Below are positions 55,676 through 64,000 of a stretch of DNA of 64,000 nt, piece by piece. The DNA lies in contig JACWER010000003.1 in the NCBI GenBank assembly GCA_014653385.1, forward strand, positions 1 through 64,000. Direction: 5' to 3'. Source of the stretch: Pelagibacterales bacterium SAG-MED50. Lineage in GTDB: Bacteria > Pseudomonadota > Alphaproteobacteria > Pelagibacterales > Pelagibacteraceae. A program made the position numbers and the translations under genes. Position 1 is the stretch's first letter. Each line of letters opens with the position of its first letter. The notes below the pieces were generated by a model. It did not search any database. It was not told the DNA's origin and saw nothing but the letters and a program-made list of their open reading frames with translations.

Positions 55676-56677
55676 ATGACACCTCTTCACCAAGTAATAA
55701 TAAATAGAAAAACAAAAATAAATCCAATTTGGATAATGAGACAAGCCGGAAGATATTTACCTGAATTTAGAGAAATAAGAAAACTAAATTCAAATTTTAT
55801 AAAGTTGTGTTTAGATGAAAACTTATCATCAGAAATAACTTTACAACCTTTAAAAAGATTTGATTTAGACGCAGCCATAATTTTTTCAGATATATTAATG
55901 TTACCATATGGTTTAAACCAAAAAGTCGAATTTGAAAAAGGTTTTGGCCCTAAACTTGGAAAAGTTAACATTGATGAAATGTCAAAATTAGATGAAATTG
56001 ATTTTGTTGAAAAGATTTATCCAGTATATAAAGCAATTCAAAGAGTAAGCACAAATGAAATAATGAACAACAAAAACACAATAGGATTTGTTGGGGCACC
56101 TTGGACTCTCCTTGTTTATATTATTAATCAACAATCTCCTAAAAAGAATTTAAAAAAAGATTTTTTCAAAAATGATTTTTTAATAAATAGGATCCTTTTA
56201 ATTTTGGAAAAATTTTTAAAAATACATATCAAAAATCAAATTGATAATGGCGCAAATGTAATACAAATATTTGATAGTTGGGCAGGTTTATTAGAAGAGA
56301 AAGATTTGCCAAATTATGTTTATTCACCAACTCTAACTTTGGTTAATTATGTTAAATCTTTAAATATTCCTGTAATCTGTTTCCCTAGAGAAATTAAAAA
56401 TTATAAAGAATTTTGTGATATTGTTAAACCAGATGCAGTAAGCATTGATTATAGTGTGGACCCAAAAAAAATCTTAAATGATATAAAAATTCCAATTCAA
56501 GGTGGTCTTGATCCCAAAATACTTCTTTCAGACAAAGAAACCTTGAAAAAAGAAACATTGAAATACTTAGATATTTTTAAAGATCATCCTTATATTTTTA
56601 ATTTAGGGCATGGAGTTTTGCCTGAAACAGATCCCAATATGTTCGAATATTTAGTGAACACAGTAAAAAATTATTAA
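55676..56677 (+). CDS. hemE: Uroporphyrinogen decarboxylase
   Basis: Decarboxylates uroporphyrinogen III to coproporphyrinogen III. IWIMRQAGRYLPEFR near residue 20 is the N-terminal signature with the active-site arginines, and GFVGAPWTLL is present. Length 333. First gene right of the candidate origin, 1-bp overlap with hemH. Confidence 0.97.
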   Translation: MTPLHQVIINRKTKINPIWIMRQAGRYLPEFREIRKLNSNFIKLCLDENLSSEITLQPLKRFDLDAAIIFSDILMLPYGLNQKVEFEKGFGPKLGKVNIDEMSKLDEIDFVEKIYPVYKAIQRVSTNEIMNNKNTIGFVGAPWTLLVYIINQQSPKKNLKKDFFKNDFLINRILLILEKFLKIHIKNQIDNGANVIQIFDSWAGLLEEKDLPNYVYSPTLTLVNYVKSLNIPVICFPREIKNYKEFCDIVKPDAVSIDYSVDPKKILNDIKIPIQGGLDPKILLSDKETLKKETLKYLDIFKDHPYIFNLGHGVLPETDPNMFEYLVNTVKNY

Positions 56678-57711
56678 TGAAAAAAGCCGTAATTCTCTTT
56701 AATTTGGGTGGACCTGACAAATTAGAAAATGTTGAACCATTTTTATTTAATCTATTTAACGACCCAGCAATATTAAATTTACCTAAATTTTTTAGATATC
56801 CTCTTGCTAAATTAATTTCTAACAGAAGAGCTCCAACCGCCAAAAAGATCTACCAAGAACTTGGTGGATCATCTCCTATTTTAAAATTAACAGAAGAACA
56901 ATCGAAAGCTCTTGAGCTAAAACTTAACAATGATGATCAAATCTCAGAATATAAGTGTTTCATCGTCATGAGGTGCTGGCATCCAAGAGCAGAAGAAGTT
57001 GTAAATCATGTAAAAAACTTTAACCCAGATGAGATTATATTAATGCCTTTATATCCACAATATTCTGCAGCAACATCAGGATCATCAATAAAAGAATGGA
57101 AAAATATTTGTAAAAAAAGTAATTTTAAAATCAAAACAAGTACAATCTGCTGCTATCCAACAGATAAAAATTTTGTTCTAGCTCACAAAGAAGAAATAAT
57201 TAAAAAGATTAATAATTTAGAAAACTTTAAATTGATATTTTCTGCACATGGCTTGCCTGAAAAAAATATAAAAAAAGGTGATCCTTATCAATGGCAAGTG
57301 GAACAATCAGTTAATAAAATTATCGAATCTTTAAACATTGAAAATTTAGATTGGATACTAAGTTATCAGAGTCGAGTTGGACCATTAAAATGGATAGGCC
57401 CATCAACAGAAGATGTAATTGTTGAAAATTCAAAATTAGGAAAACATATTGTGTTGGTTCCGATCGCATTTGTATCAGAACACTCCGAAACTTTAGTTGA
57501 GCTAGATATAGAATATAAAGAATTAGCTGACAAAAATGGATGCAAAAATTATACAAGAGTACCAGCTTTAGGTATCAATGAAAATTTTATACAAGCTATG
57601 TCCAATCTAATAATTAACAAACAAGATTATAATTTTAATGGAGATCTCTTTCCTCCAAAGATACAATGCCCAAATCAATTTACCAAATGCCCGTGTTTAA
57701 CTTATGAATAG
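56677..57711 (+). CDS. hemH: Ferrochelatase
   Basis: Inserts Fe2+ into protoporphyrin IX. ILFNLGGPDKLENVEPFL opens the protein, the metal-site His is in IFSAHGLPEKN, and YQSRVGPLKWIGP and FVSEHSETLVELD follow. 344 residues. C-terminal CPNQFTKCPC carries three cysteines, as in [2Fe-2S]-type ferrochelatases, with a possible fourth upstream. It overlaps hemJ by 8 bp. Confidence 0.97.
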   Translation: MKKAVILFNLGGPDKLENVEPFLFNLFNDPAILNLPKFFRYPLAKLISNRRAPTAKKIYQELGGSSPILKLTEEQSKALELKLNNDDQISEYKCFIVMRCWHPRAEEVVNHVKNFNPDEIILMPLYPQYSAATSGSSIKEWKNICKKSNFKIKTSTICCYPTDKNFVLAHKEEIIKKINNLENFKLIFSAHGLPEKNIKKGDPYQWQVEQSVNKIIESLNIENLDWILSYQSRVGPLKWIGPSTEDVIVENSKLGKHIVLVPIAFVSEHSETLVELDIEYKELADKNGCKNYTRVPALGINENFIQAMSNLIINKQDYNFNGDLFPPKIQCPNQFTKCPCLTYE

Positions 57712-58138
57712 TTATTTGTTATTTAAGAGTTTGCATTTGATTGCTGTTATTTCCTGGATGGCTGGTCTTTTATATCTTCCAAGAATTTTTGTCTATCATG
57801 TTGAGAATAAAGATAAAAAAGAAGCTACAGATATATTTGAGGTAATGGAAAAAAGACTTTTTTATTATATTATGCGTCCAGCAATGATCTTAACATGGAT
57901 TTTTGGTTTAATTTTAATTTATTTAAATGGGATAGAAATTTTTTCTCATCTATGGATGCAGTTAAAAATAGTGTTGGTTATTTTGTTGTCAGCTTACAAT
58001 GATTATCTTGGAAAATGTCTTTTATCTTTAAAAAATAATTCAAATATTAGATCTGCAAAGTTCTTTAGAATAATCAATGAAATTCCAACAGTAATGCTTA
58101 TTTTTATTGTTTTTATTGTTATTATTAAGCCAATCTAG
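57704..58138 (+). CDS. hemJ: HemJ protoporphyrinogen oxidase
   Basis: A 144-residue, four-helix membrane protein of the HemJ (UPF0093) family that oxidises protoporphyrinogen IX. HLIAVISWMAGLLYLPRIFVYHVE holds the essential His (quoted blocks HLIAVISWMAG and LPRIFVYHV). The order hemE-hemH-hemJ-rho is usual in alphaproteobacteria. Confidence 0.94.
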   Translation: MNSYLLFKSLHLIAVISWMAGLLYLPRIFVYHVENKDKKEATDIFEVMEKRLFYYIMRPAMILTWIFGLILIYLNGIEIFSHLWMQLKIVLVILLSAYNDYLGKCLLSLKNNSNIRSAKFFRIINEIPTVMLIFIVFIVIIKPI

Positions 58139-58202
58139 GGTTGAAATATCATCCTAAGTATATATATTAATTTATCTATTTAGTCCTTACAAAATTTAAA
58201 TC

Positions 58203-59471
58203 ATGAATATCCAAGAGTTAAAACTAAAATCATCTGAACAACTTATTACTCAGGCCGAAGAACTTGGCATAGAGAATGCTAGCACTTTAAGAAAACAAGA
58301 AATCCTTTTTGCTATTTTAAAAAAAGTTGCGGAAAAAGAAGAAATTACTGGAGCGGGTGTTTTACAATTATTACAAGATGGATTTGGTTTTTTAAGAGCA
58401 ATGGAATCAAACTATTTGCCAGGACCAGATGATATTTATGTTAGTCCAAGTCAAATTAGAAAATTTGGTTTAAGAACAGGAGATACTGTTGAAGGACCAG
58501 TGAGGGCCCCCAAAGAAGGTGAAAGATATTTTGCATTACTGCAAGTTAGCAAAATTAATTTTGAGGAACCAGAAAAAGCAAGACACAAAATTGCATTTGA
58601 TAACTTAACACCTCTTTATCCAGATCAACAAATGGTGATGGAAGTTGAGACAACAAAAGTAGAAAAAAAACCAGATTTAACACCTAGATTAATTGACCTT
58701 GTAAGTCCAATTGGAAAAGGACAAAGATCTATTATAATTTCACCACCAAAAGCCGGTAAAACAATGATATTACAAAGTATTGCAAACTCAATTGCTAAAA
58801 ATTATCCGAAAAGTTATTTGATGGTTTTATTGATTGATGAAAGACCTGAAGAAGTCACAGATATGCAAAGAACCGTTAAAGGTGAAGTTATTAGTTCTAC
58901 GTTTGATGAACCTGCACAACGTCATGTTGCTGTTGCTGAGATGGTTATTGAAAAAGCAAAAAGATTAACGGAACATAAAAAAGATGTTGTTATATTACTA
59001 GATTCAATCACAAGATTGGGAAGAGCTTATAATGCTGTTATTCCAAGCTCTGGAAAAGTTTTAACAGGCGGTGTAGATGCAAACGCACTTCAAAGACCAA
59101 AGAGATTTTTTGGTGCAGCAAGAAATATTGAAGAAGGTGGATCTTTAACAATCATCTCAACCGCTTTAATTGATACTGGTAGTAGAATGGATGAAGTAAT
59201 TTTTGAAGAATTCAAAGGAACAGGAAATAGCGAAACTGTTCTTGATAGAAAAATTGCTGATAAAAGAATTTATCCTGCAATTGATATAACAAAATCTGGA
59301 ACAAGAAGAGAAGAATTATTATTTGATAAAAATGATCTTCAAAAAATGAATGTTCTTAGAAGAATAATCGCACCAATGGGAACGATGGATGCAATTGAAT
59401 TTATTAGCTCAAAATTAAAAGATACAAAAAATAATTCTGAGTTCTTTAACTCAATGAATAAGCCAGCTTAA
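58203..59471 (+). CDS. rho: Transcription termination factor Rho
   Basis: RNA-dependent hexameric helicase. An N-terminal RNA-binding region ([23 protein letters not shown], quoted as DGFGFLRA) precedes the motor with Walker [12 protein letters not shown] and the Q-loop/R-loop regions ([14 protein letters not shown]). 422 residues. In a genome with almost no hairpin terminators it is likely to be the main terminator. It is followed 15 bp on by a convergent sulfotransferase. Confidence 0.98.
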   Translation: MNIQELKLKSSEQLITQAEELGIENASTLRKQEILFAILKKVAEKEEITGAGVLQLLQDGFGFLRAMESNYLPGPDDIYVSPSQIRKFGLRTGDTVEGPVRAPKEGERYFALLQVSKINFEEPEKARHKIAFDNLTPLYPDQQMVMEVETTKVEKKPDLTPRLIDLVSPIGKGQRSIIISPPKAGKTMILQSIANSIAKNYPKSYLMVLLIDERPEEVTDMQRTVKGEVISSTFDEPAQRHVAVAEMVIEKAKRLTEHKKDVVILLDSITRLGRAYNAVIPSSGKVLTGGVDANALQRPKRFFGAARNIEEGGSLTIISTALIDTGSRMDEVIFEEFKGTGNSETVLDRKIADKRIYPAIDITKSGTRREELLFDKNDLQKMNVLRRIIAPMGTMDAIEFISSKLKDTKNNSEFFNSMNKPA

Positions 59472-59486
59472 TTAACCTTTTTAACA

Positions 59487-60329
59487 CTACAGGTATTTCA
59501 ATTCTCTCATTTCGTCGTAGAAATTTTTTTCTATTTTATTTTTAGCATTCTCATTAATATTATTTTTCCAATTGTTTGCTGGTCCAAGATGAAAAAAATT
59601 AACTTTGCTATCATCTTTTTTGTTTAATACATTTTCTTTAAATAAACCTTTTTGTTCCATTTTTTTTAAATTTTCAAAAGATGTTGTTTCTAAAATTTTT
59701 TTGTTTTTGCTATCATCTGTTTTTATATCAAGATATTTTTTTAAAAAGTAAATGATCTTTTTAAATTCATTTTCTGGATTCTGAATTAAATCTTCATACT
59801 TTATTAATAAAAGATTATTTTTATTTCTTGTCCATGAACGATAGTGATCACTCCATTTACCCAGCAAACACTGCATGCCTGTTTCTTTATCTTCCCATTT
59901 TTTAGTATTTCCAATAATTTGAGGAGTTGTTAAAAAATCACATGCCCCATCAATAGATAAAGTATAATGATTTGATATTGAAGTGATTAATGTTCTGGGA
60001 TCTCTCACTATGTATATTGTTGCAAGTGTATTTTGATTATTAGTAAAACTGTTTTTATCAACAGTATATTTGCCTTGATGAGTTTTGAGAATTTTGATCT
60101 GATTATCTAAATTAATCTTATCTTGTGCTAATATCCAGCTTTCTTTTATTTCATTAAAATTTCCAAAATCATTAACAAAATCTTTAAAATATTTTTTTTC
60201 TGGAAATTGGCTTACTTTTAACATTAATTCAAAATTAAAATTTCCATCGTTAGAATATAATAAAGATGAAACCATTGATCTAACCCAAGTGTTTCCACTT
60301 TTTGGATAAGACGCTAACCAAATAATCAT
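59487..60329 (-). CDS. Sulfotransferase, paralogue 4
   Basis: A 280-residue sulfotransferase: ASYPKSGNTWVRS (residues 6-18), YIVRDPRTLITS and tail FHLGPANNWKN. It is the only minus-strand gene between the candidate origin and the window end. It lies between rho and mnmE, which are otherwise neighbours in many alphaproteobacteria. No repeat or att site is evident at its ends. Acceptor unknown. Confidence 0.9.
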   Translation of the reverse strand: MIIWLASYPKSGNTWVRSMVSSLLYSNDGNFNFELMLKVSQFPEKKYFKDFVNDFGNFNEIKESWILAQDKINLDNQIKILKTHQGKYTVDKNSFTNNQNTLATIYIVRDPRTLITSISNHYTLSIDGACDFLTTPQIIGNTKKWEDKETGMQCLLGKWSDHYRSWTRNKNNLLLIKYEDLIQNPENEFKKIIYFLKKYLDIKTDDSKNKKILETTSFENLKKMEQKGLFKENVLNKKDDSKVNFFHLGPANNWKNNINENAKNKIEKNFYDEMRELKYL

Positions 60330-60373
60330 AATTAAATTTTACACAAATATAAATTAGAAGCTATAATCTTCAC

Positions 60374-61705
60374 ATGACAATATATGCTTTATCAAGTGGC
60401 CCTGGAATTTCTGGGATTGCAGTCGTTAGAGTTTCGGGAGAAAAAACATCTGAAGTTATTGAGTCGTTAACTGGCAAACCTGTTCCAAAACCAAGAGTGG
60501 CAACTCTTAGAAAAATCAATAAAATTAACACTTCTGAGTTAATTGATGAGGGCATAATACTATGGTTTCCTGGGCCTGAGAGCTATACAGGCGAGGATAT
60601 GGCCGAAATACAAGTACATGGAAGCAAGACCGTTATCGATGCTCTTCACACTTCTATTTCATATATTGAAAATTGTCGTCTAGCAGAACCCGGTGAGTTT
60701 ACAAAACTTGCATTTCAAAATGGAAAAATAAATTTGCTCAAAGCAGAGAGCATTGCAGATTTAATTTCTTCTGAAACCGAAATTCAAAGACAGCAAGCAA
60801 TTAAAATTATGAATGGAAAATCTGCAGATCAATTTAATTTTTTAAGAGAAAAACTTTTAAAAATATTATCACACATTGAAGCAAAAATAGATTTTCCTGA
60901 TGAAGATTTACCAAATGATATTTTGAAAGAAATTAAAAAAAGTTCTGATGAAGTTATAAAAAATATTGAAAAAATTTTAAATGACCAAAACGTTGGAGAG
61001 AGAATTAGAGAGGGTTTTAAGATTGCAATCCTTGGACCCACTAATGCAGGTAAATCTAGTTTACTAAATCATCTATCAAATAGAGATGTTGCAATAGTTT
61101 CAGAGATTGCAGGAACAACAAGGGATGTAATTGAAACTCATCTTAACATAGATGGCTATCCAGTGATTGTTTCTGATACTGCTGGAATAAGAGAGTCTAA
61201 AAATGAAATTGAAAGAAAAGGTATTAAATTATCTTTAAATAGAGCAGAAGAAGCTGATTTAAAGTTGGTAGTTGTCGATGCTAAAAACCTTGATTTTACT
61301 GATGTTTTGAAAGGTTTGTTAGATGAAAATGCAATTTTAGTAATAAATAAATCTGATCTTTTGGATGGTGATATTGATCCAGAAATTAAAAAATTAGATC
61401 ATGTATTAATTTCAATTAAAGAAAATTTAAATATTGATGAATTAATTTTAAAAATAAAAAATAATTTAAAAAATAAATTTATAACAAGTGATGATATTCT
61501 AATTACAAGAGAACGACACAGACAACATCTTGATCAATGTTTAGAGCATCTAAAAAATTTTAATAAGAAAAATGAAGATGAAGATTTTGATAAAGCCGCA
61601 GAAGATTTAAGGTTAGCTACTAGGCACCTTGGTATGATTGTTGGAAAAGTCGATGTTGAGGAGATATTGGGTAGTATTTTCAACGATTTCTGTATAGGAA
61701 AATAA
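60374..61705 (+). CDS. mnmE: MnmE, tRNA modification GTPase
   Basis: With MnmG installs cmnm5 at U34 of tRNAs. Domains: N-terminal THF-binding (IYALSSGPGISGIAVVRVSG), a helical domain, and an inserted G domain with GPTNAGKSSLL, GTTRDV, DTAGIRE and NKSD. The C-terminal CIGK carries the essential Cys. 443 residues. Followed by mnmG after 116 bp. Confidence 0.98.
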   Translation: MTIYALSSGPGISGIAVVRVSGEKTSEVIESLTGKPVPKPRVATLRKINKINTSELIDEGIILWFPGPESYTGEDMAEIQVHGSKTVIDALHTSISYIENCRLAEPGEFTKLAFQNGKINLLKAESIADLISSETEIQRQQAIKIMNGKSADQFNFLREKLLKILSHIEAKIDFPDEDLPNDILKEIKKSSDEVIKNIEKILNDQNVGERIREGFKIAILGPTNAGKSSLLNHLSNRDVAIVSEIAGTTRDVIETHLNIDGYPVIVSDTAGIRESKNEIERKGIKLSLNRAEEADLKLVVVDAKNLDFTDVLKGLLDENAILVINKSDLLDGDIDPEIKKLDHVLISIKENLNIDELILKIKNNLKNKFITSDDILITRERHRQHLDQCLEHLKNFNKKNEDEDFDKAAEDLRLATRHLGMIVGKVDVEEILGSIFNDFCIGK

Positions 61706-61821
61706 TACTCTATTTTCCTTGTTTTAGGTCTTTTTTTACTAAAAAACATTGATAATTAAAGCTTATTTTGGCAAAACTATACGTGTCTTGTAAATAAAAT
61801 AATCAGTTATAAATTCAGCTT

Positions 61822-63693
61822 ATGAAAAATGATTTATCATTTGATGTTGTAGTAATAGGTGGTGGCCATGCAGGATGTGAGGCAGCCGCAGCCTCTGCAC
61901 GACTAGGAGTTAACACTGCCCTATTCACTCATAAGATAGAAACTATTGGAGAGATGTCATGTAACCCAGCAATAGGGGGTTTGGGTAAAGGTCATTTGGT
62001 AAGAGAAATAGATGCTCTTGATGGCGTTATGGGTGAGGTTGCAGATAAATCGGGTATACAATTTAGATTATTAAATAGAAGTAGAGGCCCAGCAGTAAGA
62101 GGACCAAGAACTCAATCTGATAGATCATTATATCGTAAATATATGCAAAAAAAACTTGCAAACTACTGTAATTTAAACATTTTTTCTGATCCTGTAATAA
62201 AGTTTATTTTTGATAAAAATACAATAACTGGCTTTATAACCAAAGAAGGTAAAAAAGTTTTATGTTCTAAGCTAATACTAACAACAGGCACTTTTTTAAA
62301 TGGTTTGATACATATAGGCGATGAAAGAACACCTGCTGGAAGATATGATGAGAAACCCTCAACAGGATTAAGTGAACAATTAGAAAAATACAATTTTAAA
62401 ATAGGAAGATTAAAAACAGGAACCCCTCCCCGACTTGACTCAAGAACAATTAATTATGAAAATTTAGAAGAACAGTTTGCAGATGATGATCCCTATTTTT
62501 TTTCTTTCTTAACTAAAAAAAATATTAACAAACAAGTTTCATGTCGTATGACTTATACTAACGATAAGGTTCATAAAATTATTGAAAAAAATTTATCTAA
62601 GAGTGCTATGTACTCCGGTAGCATCCAAGGTGTTGGACCTAGATACTGCCCATCTATTGAAGATAAGATAGTAAAATTTGCTGATAAGGGTCGACATCAG
62701 ATATTTTTAGAGCCTGAAGGGCTAAATGACTATACAATTTACCCAAATGGTATCTCCACATCACTTCCAGCTGATGTGCAGCAAGAAATATGTAATAATA
62801 TCAATGGTTTAGAGAATGTATCTATTATAAGACCAGGATATGCCATAGAATATGACTATATAGATCCAAGAGAACTGTTTTTAACGCTTGAAACTAAGAA
62901 GATTAGTAATCTTTATCTTGCAGGTCAGATTAATGGAACAACAGGTTACGAAGAAGCAGCAGCTCAAGGTCTTATAGCTGGAATAAATGCTGCTCTATCT
63001 TTTAAAAAATCTGAACCTTTTATTCTCGATAGATCTGATGCTTATATAGGAGTAATGATCGATGATTTAGTGACTAAAGGTGTGGCTGAACCATACAGAA
63101 TGTTTACATCAAGAGCTGAATATAGATTAAGCTTAAGATCTGATAATGCTGATCAAAGATTAACTGCAAAAGGAATAGAGATAGGATTAGTCGGGGATGG
63201 TAGAAAAACTCTATATTTAGACAAATTTGATAAAATTAGTCAAATAAATGTAAAAATGGATCAATCAATCATATCACCTAATAAAGCTGCTAAATTTGGT
63301 ATAAAAATAGCAAAAGACGGTGTTTTAAGAACTTCTAATGAAATATTAACTCAAAAAGGAGTTGATATGAGTAAAATTAGAGAAATATGGACTGATATAC
63401 CTTTCTTTAGTAGTGAAATAGACGAACAAGTTGAAATTAATGCTCATTATAGAGGTTATTTGAAGAAGCAAAAAGCTGACATTCTAGCCTTTAAAAGAGA
63501 TGAAAATCTTATAATACCAGATAAAATTAATTATGATAGCCTTTCAGGATTATCAAATGAGGTAAAAGTTAAATTTAAGGAAATAAAACCAAAAACAATG
63601 GGTCAAGCACTGAGAATTGATGGAATTACTCCAGCTGCTGTATATATTTTGTTGTCACACGTTAAAAGAAAGTCTATTAAGCATATAGCTTAA
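61822..63693 (+). CDS. mnmG: MnmG (GidA), tRNA uridine-5 carboxymethylaminomethyl modification enzyme
   Basis: FAD/NADH partner of MnmE. The FAD loop [12 protein letters not shown] is at the N-terminus, and [17 protein letters not shown] and [19 protein letters not shown] are signatures. 623 residues, normal. Gap 61706-61821 before it is AT-rich and shows no ORF or RNA gene. Its stop overlaps rsmG (TAATG). Confidence 0.98.
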   Translation: MKNDLSFDVVVIGGGHAGCEAAAASARLGVNTALFTHKIETIGEMSCNPAIGGLGKGHLVREIDALDGVMGEVADKSGIQFRLLNRSRGPAVRGPRTQSDRSLYRKYMQKKLANYCNLNIFSDPVIKFIFDKNTITGFITKEGKKVLCSKLILTTGTFLNGLIHIGDERTPAGRYDEKPSTGLSEQLEKYNFKIGRLKTGTPPRLDSRTINYENLEEQFADDDPYFFSFLTKKNINKQVSCRMTYTNDKVHKIIEKNLSKSAMYSGSIQGVGPRYCPSIEDKIVKFADKGRHQIFLEPEGLNDYTIYPNGISTSLPADVQQEICNNINGLENVSIIRPGYAIEYDYIDPRELFLTLETKKISNLYLAGQINGTTGYEEAAAQGLIAGINAALSFKKSEPFILDRSDAYIGVMIDDLVTKGVAEPYRMFTSRAEYRLSLRSDNADQRLTAKGIEIGLVGDGRKTLYLDKFDKISQINVKMDQSIISPNKAAKFGIKIAKDGVLRTSNEILTQKGVDMSKIREIWTDIPFFSSEIDEQVEINAHYRGYLKKQKADILAFKRDENLIIPDKINYDSLSGLSNEVKVKFKEIKPKTMGQALRIDGITPAAVYILLSHVKRKSIKHIA

Positions 63694-64000
63694 TGGATCA
63701 AGAAATTTTAAAATCATTATCAATATTAAATGACTTAAATGTTCCACGTGAAACATTTTTAGATTTTGAAAACTATATATCAATGATTATTGAAAAAAAT
63801 GAAAAAATTAACATAATTAGCCAAAATACATCATCAAAGAAGTCTATAATTGAGCGTCATATAATTGATTCTGCGCAAATCATTGATTTTGTTAATTTTA
63901 ATTCAAATACCACCACTGATTTAGGATCTGGAGCGGGTTTACCGGGAATTGTAGTGGCAATAATACTCAAAAATATGAAAAATAATATGGATGTTCATCT
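63693..64000 (+). CDS. rsmG: RsmG (GidB), 16S rRNA G527 methyltransferase (3' end beyond window)
   Basis: The ATG at 63693 overlaps the mnmG stop by one base. The first 102 residues are visible, including the SAM-binding DLGSGAGLPG near residue 75 and ERHIIDSAQ, as in RsmG. A parS-like 16-mer lies in the coding sequence (63740-63755). By conserved order parA and parB are expected next. Confidence 0.95.
   Translation, partial: MDQEILKSLSILNDLNVPRETFLDFENYISMIIEKNEKINIISQNTSSKKSIIERHIIDSAQIIDFVNFNSNTTTDLGSGAGLPGIVVAIILKNMKNNMDVH
63740..63755. promoter_or_regulatory. parS centromere site inside rsmG
   Basis: TGTTCCACGTGAAACA fits the bacterial parS consensus TGTTNCACGTGAAACA at every defined position. 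It is the ParB-binding site of the ParABS segregation system. Location close to the candidate origin and the expected parAB genes fits. Confidence 0.9.

Noticed and set aside
1-64000. CRISPR array, prophage or insertion sequence
   Set aside because: No regularly spaced repeat series, structural phage genes, transposase or terminal inverted repeats were seen.

Overview
The window looks like a chromosomal segment of a SAR11 (Pelagibacterales, Candidatus Pelagibacter-like) alphaproteobacterium. The evidence is a very AT-rich sequence, extremely short intergenic gaps, gene ends that overlap, and alphaproteobacterial gene blocks (hslVU beside hisBHAFE, tsaD opposite hemCD, mnmE-mnmG-rsmG, a DUF4212 plus sodium:solute symporter pair). 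No phage genes, CRISPR array, transposase or rRNA is visible. The only complete RNA gene is a tRNA-Gly(GCC).

Layout. 1-3023: cytochrome c maturation genes ccmCDEF (minus; ccmF cut by the edge). 3187-5247: hspQ, yciB, a DUF2794 gene and a BI-1 membrane protein. 5331-10721: a plus-strand run with aldo/keto reductase, IalB-like protein, argG, a DsbA-like protein, PsiE and a photolyase-like FAD protein whose FAD domain comes first. 11000-17535: a 2OG-Fe(II) oxygenase, a four-gene minus operon (FeS-type photolyase, a 40-residue DUF2256 protein, YqaA, amidotransferase), and a plus operon (atypical SDR, PQQ-type sugar dehydrogenase, metallo-hydrolase). 17538-22775: an eight-gene minus run from hemC to a fluoroacetate-dehalogenase-like hydrolase. 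22832-29159: tsaD, EVE protein, acs and a two-part acetate-type symporter followed by the one clear intrinsic terminator. 29237-33783: yggT, rpe, heparinase, purH and a pterin dehydratase.

33793-38054 is the accessory zone. A tRNA-Gly gene is followed, 1646 bp away in the same orientation, by an exact 41-bp copy of its 5' half. Between them lie a secreted beta-propeller gene and two sets of phased GTGTCGWGA iterons, one near each end. This has the architecture of a tiny integrase-less integrative element that rebuilt its tRNA target. Two sulfotransferase genes follow. Three more close sulfotransferase paralogues are scattered at 48389-50082 and 59487-60329, all on the minus strand at junctions between core genes.

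38158-64000 is mostly core: lonN, ubiH-like, ftsK, lolA, the his operon, hslVU, smr/tim44, fxsA/secB, then dnaQ-coaE-aroE-maf-ppsR diverging from hemE-hemH-hemJ-rho-mnmE-mnmG-rsmG. The 270-bp AT-rich gap between ppsR and hemE has several DnaA-box-like 9-mers and sits at a coding-strand switch. A parS-like 16-mer lies inside the start of rsmG. Together they suggest that the replication origin and partition region is here.
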